A stretch of 64,000 bases of DNA from assembly GCF_006345825.1 (NCBI RefSeq), contig NZ_VCIX01000090.1, forward strand, positions 62,001 to 126,000. Reading direction: 5' to 3'. Position 1 is the stretch's first letter, and each line of letters begins with the position of its first letter. The notes below the pieces were generated by a model, which was given only the letters and a program-made list of their open reading frames with translations, was not told the DNA's origin and searched no databases. Made by a program: the position numbers and the translations under genes. Positions 59,636 through 64,000 of the stretch are shown in pieces. Source of the DNA: Paenibacillus paridis (GTDB lineage: Bacteria; Bacillota; Bacilli; Paenibacillales; Paenibacillaceae).

Positions 59636-59962
59636 ATGAAAGATATAAGCTTTAATGAAGCGGTTGATCGGTCCGTTCAAATTAGAGAGCTGTACCATCA
59701 ATTGGAACGGAAGCATCACGAAAAAGAATGGACGGTAGAAGAGGATGCTCTGGCTTTTCTTACGGATGCCGGTTTGGTTGGTCGTTTGACGATGTCTCAA
59801 CAAGGGCGCTGGACGATGAAGGGAGAGACCATGCCCGAATTAGAGCATAAGCTCGGCGAATGTGTATGGTGGTTAATTATTTTGTCAGAACGCATGAATA
59901 TCGATATCGCGGATGCATTGGACAATTTCTTATCCAAAACTGAAAAAAAGCTGCAAGCATAA
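59636..59962 (+). CDS. MazG-like protein with degenerate metal site
   Basis: A 108-residue helical protein; AGAGGT precedes the ATG by 6 bp. It resembles MazG-type nucleotide pyrophosphohydrolases: VEEDALAFLTDAGLVGRL for the first helix and LEHKLGECVWWLIILSERMNIDI for the second. In the second helix the usual EExxD reads HKxxE, so the magnesium site appears altered. It may be inactive or have a shifted function. Monocistronic, upstream of the exosporium-type gene. Confidence 0.7.
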   Translation: MKDISFNEAVDRSVQIRELYHQLERKHHEKEWTVEEDALAFLTDAGLVGRLTMSQQGRWTMKGETMPELEHKLGECVWWLIILSERMNIDIADALDNFLSKTEKKLQA

Positions 59963-60153
59963 TCTATTATTCTATGAAAATTTTTGTTAAATGATTGTGT
60001 TGATTTTCAAAGAGTAATGTTTTTCTATATGAATGCCGCTCCGCATTAACCTCTTTTTTATTAAATGGTTAGTAGTCTACTAGGTTGCTAGGTATACGTC
60101 CGTTCAACAATAAGCATCTCAGCGTAGGATGAATCAAATCCCAAGGAGGTGCT

Positions 60154-60981
60154 GTGTTGAATTGTTTAGCAAATAAGCATAAGAAAAGATGCCATAAAAA
60201 AGTGGTAGTCGTATGTAAACCTAAGAGTATTAAAAAGAAAGATTGTATTAAAAAGAAAGATCACCATCAAAAGAAAAATGTGATTATAAAAAAGAAAATC
60301 GTAAAGGTAACCTGCCCGCGTCCCGTTGTTAAGGTCACACCGGTGCCAGGGCCTGCGGGTCCACAAGGCGCACAAGGACCAACGGGTCTTCAAGGAGTAG
60401 TAGGGCCTCAAGGAGTAGCAGGACCTCAAGGGGCAGTAGGGCCTCAAGGAACAGTAGGCGCTCAAGGAGTAGCAGGACCACAAGGTCCAGTAGGACCGCA
60501 AGGAGCAACAGGAGCACAAGGACCTGCGGGAGGCATAGCCGATTTTGCTTTCCTCTGCAGCGACGAAGAGCAAACCATTGAAGCAGCACCAGCTCCAGGC
60601 GGCCAAGGTGGGGCGGTAACGTTTAATAACTCTCTTATCAATGCAACAGCTCTTTCGTTCGCTCCTCCATCCAATATTGTGATTAATACGGCTGGTATTT
60701 ACAATATTAGCTGGGAAGTATTCCCTACAGCTGGCAATAGTGCATTTGGATTGTTCTTTGATCCGGCGGGTGCAGCGCCTGCAGCGCTGGTTCCATGCAG
60801 CAATTACGGTTCGGGAGCAGGGAACAACCCTTACCAAGGCCAAGTTGTGGCCCAATTATCTGCTGGCGGTATTTTGACATTAAATCGCATCGATAACACA
60901 GGTGCACAGACGTTGCAAAATGACATTGGCGGGGGTACGCCAACCATTAGTGCTTCTATCGTCATTGAGAAGTTAGCCTAG
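60154..60981 (+). CDS. Collagen-like exosporium-type protein with BclA-like C-domain
   Basis: A 275-residue protein with TTG start after AAGGAGGTG. Residues 1-60 are polycationic with Lys and His (HKKRCHKK, two copies of IKKKD) and contain a few Cys. Residues ~66-128 are about 20 Gly-X-Y triplets (GPQGAQGPTGLQG, GVAGPQG). Residues ~130-275 form a beta-rich domain (SNIVINTAGIYNISWEVFP, GILTLNRIDNTG) like the trimeric C1q-like head of BclA. In Bacillus such proteins make the hair nap of the exosporium. The basic N-terminus replaces the usual BclA targeting leader. Confidence 0.85.
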   Translation: MLNCLANKHKKRCHKKVVVVCKPKSIKKKDCIKKKDHHQKKNVIIKKKIVKVTCPRPVVKVTPVPGPAGPQGAQGPTGLQGVVGPQGVAGPQGAVGPQGTVGAQGVAGPQGPVGPQGATGAQGPAGGIADFAFLCSDEEQTIEAAPAPGGQGGAVTFNNSLINATALSFAPPSNIVINTAGIYNISWEVFPTAGNSAFGLFFDPAGAAPAALVPCSNYGSGAGNNPYQGQVVAQLSAGGILTLNRIDNTGAQTLQNDIGGGTPTISASIVIEKLA

Positions 60982-61070
60982 TTCAGGCTGACTCTCCAAG
61001 AACATTGAATAAATTTGCTTTTTTAAAATAGATTATAGGATAGGAAAGAGAAAAATAAATAGCATCTATA

Positions 61071-61118
61071 AGGGACTGAGGAGAGAGAAGCTCTAGTCTC
61101 TTTTTTTTTTTTTTTTTT
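61071..61118 (+). terminator. Terminator with an 18-T run
   Basis: AGGGACT (61071-61077) pairs with AGTCTCT (61095-61101) with one wobble, followed by 18 consecutive T (61101-61118). The homopolymer is unusually long for this window. The 297-bp gap between the two flanking genes shows nothing else clear. Confidence 0.7.
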
Positions 61119-61278
61119 GCCCATGTATGAATTTAAAAAGCTAGAATCGTTATCTTATAGGAGACTGAGAAAAGCGGAGATAAGTCTATACGCTGGAAGC
61201 CGAAGCATGGAAATTTTTTGTATTGCTTTGGCAAGGAATGGGGATAATTGAAACAAACGAATGTCAGGGGGAGCAACC

Positions 61279-62754
61279 ATGAGGAAGGATACAACGAGCC
61301 AGGAAGGGAGAATCCTGCAAGAGGATTTTTCCATAGAGGACATTGTAGCCGCGTTAGGCAATCCGCCCGATCTCATTCATCACCATTTTGCGAATAACCC
61401 TGATATTAAAGGGCATTGCCTGTTTATTGAAACCCTTGTGGACAAAAATAAAATCGAAGATACCATTCTGAGGTTTATTTCGGAAGGTATTGGATCGCTG
61501 CAAATAGGGATGGACACCGTTGAGTATTTGAGATACAAAATTCCTATTGCTTCGACTTCAAGCATTTCAGATCTGCATGCCTGCTTGGAGGCTCTTTTGG
61601 ATGGAAGATGCTTATTAATCATTGATCATTGCAACGAGATTCTTCAGCTGGATGTAGCTATGTCCTATCACCGTTCCATTGATAAGCCCGAGACGGAAGC
61701 GACCGTTCGAGGTCCTCATGAGGCTTATAATGAAGATTTGGCCACGAGTATTGGACTATTGCGCAAAAGAATCCGCACTACCGATTTGCGATTTGAACAA
61801 TTTATTGTTGGCACAAAAACGGAAACAAGGGTCGTTATTGTATATCTGCATGATCTTGCGCCTGATGATGTCATTGGACAGTTCCGCAGTAGAATTAAGG
61901 CGATAGACACCGATAGCATATTAGACACATCCTATGTGGAGGATTTGATTGGGGACAAAACCTACTTTCCGATCCCTTTGATGATGAAATCCGAAAGACC
62001 CGATGTTACGGCATCTCATCTCTTAGAAGGGCGAGTTGTCGTTTTGGTGGATTGCAGCCCGCTGGCGCTGATTGGGCCTGTTACTTTTTTTCAGTTTTTT
62101 TCATCGCCTGAGGACTATTACCAAAGACCGGACATCGCTACCTTTATGCTTTGGATTAGGTTTTTTTCCTTTTTATTGGCCATTTTTGTTCCTGCGCTCT
62201 ACATAGCCGTTACGACCTACCAGCAAGGTCTGCTGCCTCCTTCCCTATTGGTGAGCATTGCGGCTCAGCGTGAAGGCGTGCCTTTTCCATCCTATGTGGA
62301 AGCTTTTTTAATGGCCGGCATTTTCGAGGTTTTGCGGGAGGCTGGCTTACGCATGCCACGGATTGCTGGACAAGCGATATCGATTGTCGGTGCGCTTGTT
62401 CTAGGCGAAGCGGCCGTTCAGGCAGGCTTAGTATCTGCAGCTATGGTTATTGTCGTTGCTGTGACTGCAATTGCGAGCTTCGTTGCGCCTAATTATAATT
62501 TCGGCTTATCGCAAAGGTTCCTGCAGTATTCCTACATGGTTCTAGCCAGCTTCTTAGGCTTGTTCGGCATATTGTGCGGAGCTTTGTTTACGATCGTACA
62601 TTTCGCTTCCTTAAGATCCTTTGGCATTCCGTTTTTCGCCCCATTGGCACCTACGGTCATCTCGGATTGGAAGGATATACTGATGCGGGTGCCCCGTTCC
62701 AAGCTTAAGACGTATCCAAGGATGAACAGGACGAAACGGAAAAATAGATTTTAA
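61279..62754 (+). CDS. Spore germination receptor A subunit (GerA/GerKA family)
   Basis: A 491-residue membrane protein; ATG 61279 follows AGGGGGAG. A large N-terminal soluble domain (to ~residue 235; VYLHDLAPDDVIGQFRSRI) and the family signature ESRPDVTASHLLEGRVVVLVD-like segment (KSERPDVTASHLLEGR) precede about five TMs (FFSFLLAIFVPALYIAVTTY and later). GerA-type proteins sit in the spore inner membrane and sense nutrient germinants with B and C subunits. The C subunit gene follows 24 bp later. Confidence 0.93.
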   Translation: MRKDTTSQEGRILQEDFSIEDIVAALGNPPDLIHHHFANNPDIKGHCLFIETLVDKNKIEDTILRFISEGIGSLQIGMDTVEYLRYKIPIASTSSISDLHACLEALLDGRCLLIIDHCNEILQLDVAMSYHRSIDKPETEATVRGPHEAYNEDLATSIGLLRKRIRTTDLRFEQFIVGTKTETRVVIVYLHDLAPDDVIGQFRSRIKAIDTDSILDTSYVEDLIGDKTYFPIPLMMKSERPDVTASHLLEGRVVVLVDCSPLALIGPVTFFQFFSSPEDYYQRPDIATFMLWIRFFSFLLAIFVPALYIAVTTYQQGLLPPSLLVSIAAQREGVPFPSYVEAFLMAGIFEVLREAGLRMPRIAGQAISIVGALVLGEAAVQAGLVSAAMVIVVAVTAIASFVAPNYNFGLSQRFLQYSYMVLASFLGLFGILCGALFTIVHFASLRSFGIPFFAPLAPTVISDWKDILMRVPRSKLKTYPRMNRTKRKNRF

Positions 62755-62778
62755 ACGAGAACACGAAGGGTGGCTCTC

Positions 62779-63984
62779 ATGAAGGGTAATCAGCAGGCGT
62801 GGAAAATGAAAGTATGCTGCAGTTTGGTTATGTGCTTCTGCTTAACCGCATGCTGGGATTTAGTGGAGGTTAATCAGATGGCTATCGTAAATTTTATCGG
62901 AATGGACATTAATCCGGAAGAGGGGGGAAGTACGTTTTATTACCACATCGTAAATCCTTCGGGAATTGCCGCGCAAAAAACTTCCGGGATCAATGCGCCT
63001 GTCTATACGTTCCGCGTCAGCTCAAAGCTTGCCACAGAGGTTCCGTCAAAGCTGCTCGACAGCATTCCGAAGCGGCCGTTTTTCGACCATTCCGAAGCGA
63101 TGGTGGTAACGGAAAGAGCAGCGAGAAAAGGAATCGTGGATCAGCTGAATTTTATGGAGAAGCAGCGGGATCGGCAATCTACCATCAATATGCTAGTTAC
63201 GGATTCACCCTTATCCGATTTTATGCAAATCTACACCACGCTTGAAAGATTGCCAGGCAATAATGTGCGTACCATTATTGAAAATCAGTCCATGGAATCC
63301 GGAGAAGCGAGCTACCGCTCGCGAATAAAAGATGTGGTTGAAAATCTAGATACCAATACATTGATCGTATTGCCGCTTGTTAGCGTCTCCGGCTCACGCG
63401 AGAGTTCGACTACTCAAAGATATGAGCATATGGACGCTAATGAAGGAAGCTTTATACTAAGAGGGGGGGCCCTAATTAAACAGGGGGCTATGATTGGGAA
63501 ATTATCCGCCTACGAAATGCCATTTTACAACTTGCTGAACGGTGAAATAAAGATGCTTCATCAAATCGTCCATTTAAATGAGGGACATGTTGATCTTTGG
63601 CTGAAGGATATTTTAGTCAAAAAGAATTTAGTTCAAAAATCCGGTCATCCGGTTATCAACATTCAAATCAAAGCTAAAGTCCATATCGATGGCAATACGC
63701 AAGAGACGAAATTAACAGCTGATAACTTAGATCTGATTATAACTCAGCTCAGCAAACAGGTCGTAGAAAGATCCAATCAATTGTATGAGAAAACGAAAGC
63801 AAAGCATTGGGATATTATGGGCATTGAGGAGATGATAAGCCGCAAGCGCGGGAGCACCCGGAAGAAGCCCATGGAGGGCAAGGGGAAATGGGAACAAACT
63901 GAGCTTGCCGTATCTGTACATTTTGTCATCCAAACCTTCGGCAATACGTTAGATCCTTATAAATCAGGTGATGTCGATGGTTAA
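62779..63984 (+). CDS. Ger(x)C-family germination lipoprotein (C subunit)
   Basis: A 401-residue lipoprotein; ATG 62779 has GAAGGGTGG 5 bp upstream. Lipobox LTAC with C25, then WDLVEVNQMAIVNFIGMDI, typical of GerAC/GerKC. FFDHSEAMVVTERAA and FILRGGALIKQGAMIGKLS are family segments. The gene order here is A, C, then the start of a B-type gene that overlaps its 3' end. Confidence 0.93.
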   Translation: MKGNQQAWKMKVCCSLVMCFCLTACWDLVEVNQMAIVNFIGMDINPEEGGSTFYYHIVNPSGIAAQKTSGINAPVYTFRVSSKLATEVPSKLLDSIPKRPFFDHSEAMVVTERAARKGIVDQLNFMEKQRDRQSTINMLVTDSPLSDFMQIYTTLERLPGNNVRTIIENQSMESGEASYRSRIKDVVENLDTNTLIVLPLVSVSGSRESSTTQRYEHMDANEGSFILRGGALIKQGAMIGKLSAYEMPFYNLLNGEIKMLHQIVHLNEGHVDLWLKDILVKKNLVQKSGHPVINIQIKAKVHIDGNTQETKLTADNLDLIITQLSKQVVERSNQLYEKTKAKHWDIMGIEEMISRKRGSTRKKPMEGKGKWEQTELAVSVHFVIQTFGNTLDPYKSGDVDG

Positions 63985-64000
63985 AGAGCACATTAGTGGA
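63977..64000 (+). CDS. Start of a GerB-type germination permease (cut by window end)
   Basis: ATG 63977 overlaps the end of the C-subunit gene by 8 bp and encodes MVKEHISG, consistent with the N-terminus of endospore germination permeases (usually MxKEKIS). AGGTG lies 6 bp upstream. Only eight codons are visible. Confidence 0.55.

Overview
The window reads as chromosome of an endospore-forming member of the Paenibacillaceae, most likely Paenibacillus. The reasons are YesM/YesN-type two-component pairs next to LplABC-type sugar ABC transporters, many family-level glycoside hydrolases, Bacillales ribosome binding sites with frequent TTG/GTG starts, and spore genes (GerA/GerC germination receptor, SpoIIP-like hydrolase, collagen-like exosporium protein). 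I see no rRNA, tRNA, CRISPR, phage or transposase gene.

Layout. 1-10123: glycan-degradation operon (end of a solute-binding protein, GH110-like alpha-1,3-galactosidase, DUF5054/GH38-like protein, GH95 fucosidase, HAD protein, GH95-like enzyme). 10124-11443: gene-poor island of three repeat types. 11444-14393: orphan membrane protein and a TerD-VWA protein. 14649-23193: complete cyanuric acid to allophanate nitrogen-scavenging operon (BiuH, ABC importer, cyanuric acid hydrolase, cupin, PucR regulator, AtzF), preceded by two perfect GlnR/TnrA boxes. 23286-25184: Ku/LigD end-joining operon with a third, 53-residue gene. 25349-30862: two small membrane proteins, then a hybrid 7TMR-DISM kinase and a BTAD response regulator. 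30923-43239: YesMN-LplABC locus with paired secreted and cytosolic five-bladed propeller hydrolases, a PfkB-like half protein, a nucleoside hydrolase and ribokinase. 43422-45228: alpha/beta hydrolase divergent from a TetR regulator. 45855-51705: second YesMN plus sugar ABC transporter. 51882-58946: SpoIIP-like protein, TetR/MFS efflux pair, small export protein, tandem-domain isoprenyl synthase. 59636-64000: MazG-like protein, exosporium-type protein, germination receptor genes.

How they work together. Most of the window is catabolic: three solute-binding-protein import systems and the cyanurate importer feed cytosolic hydrolases. Each of the three sugar-type binding-protein genes is followed by an RNA hairpin that could set its excess over the permeases. 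The nitrogen operon is predicted to answer to general nitrogen status (GlnR boxes, one overlapping the -10) and to its own PucR-type regulator.

The most unusual finding is a dispersed family of four intergenic elements. Each is exactly 186 bp and is built from four 23-bp dyads (TTA-N3-GGA-N5-TCC-N3-TAA) with start spacings 50/62/51. Two copies lie in one orientation and two in the other.
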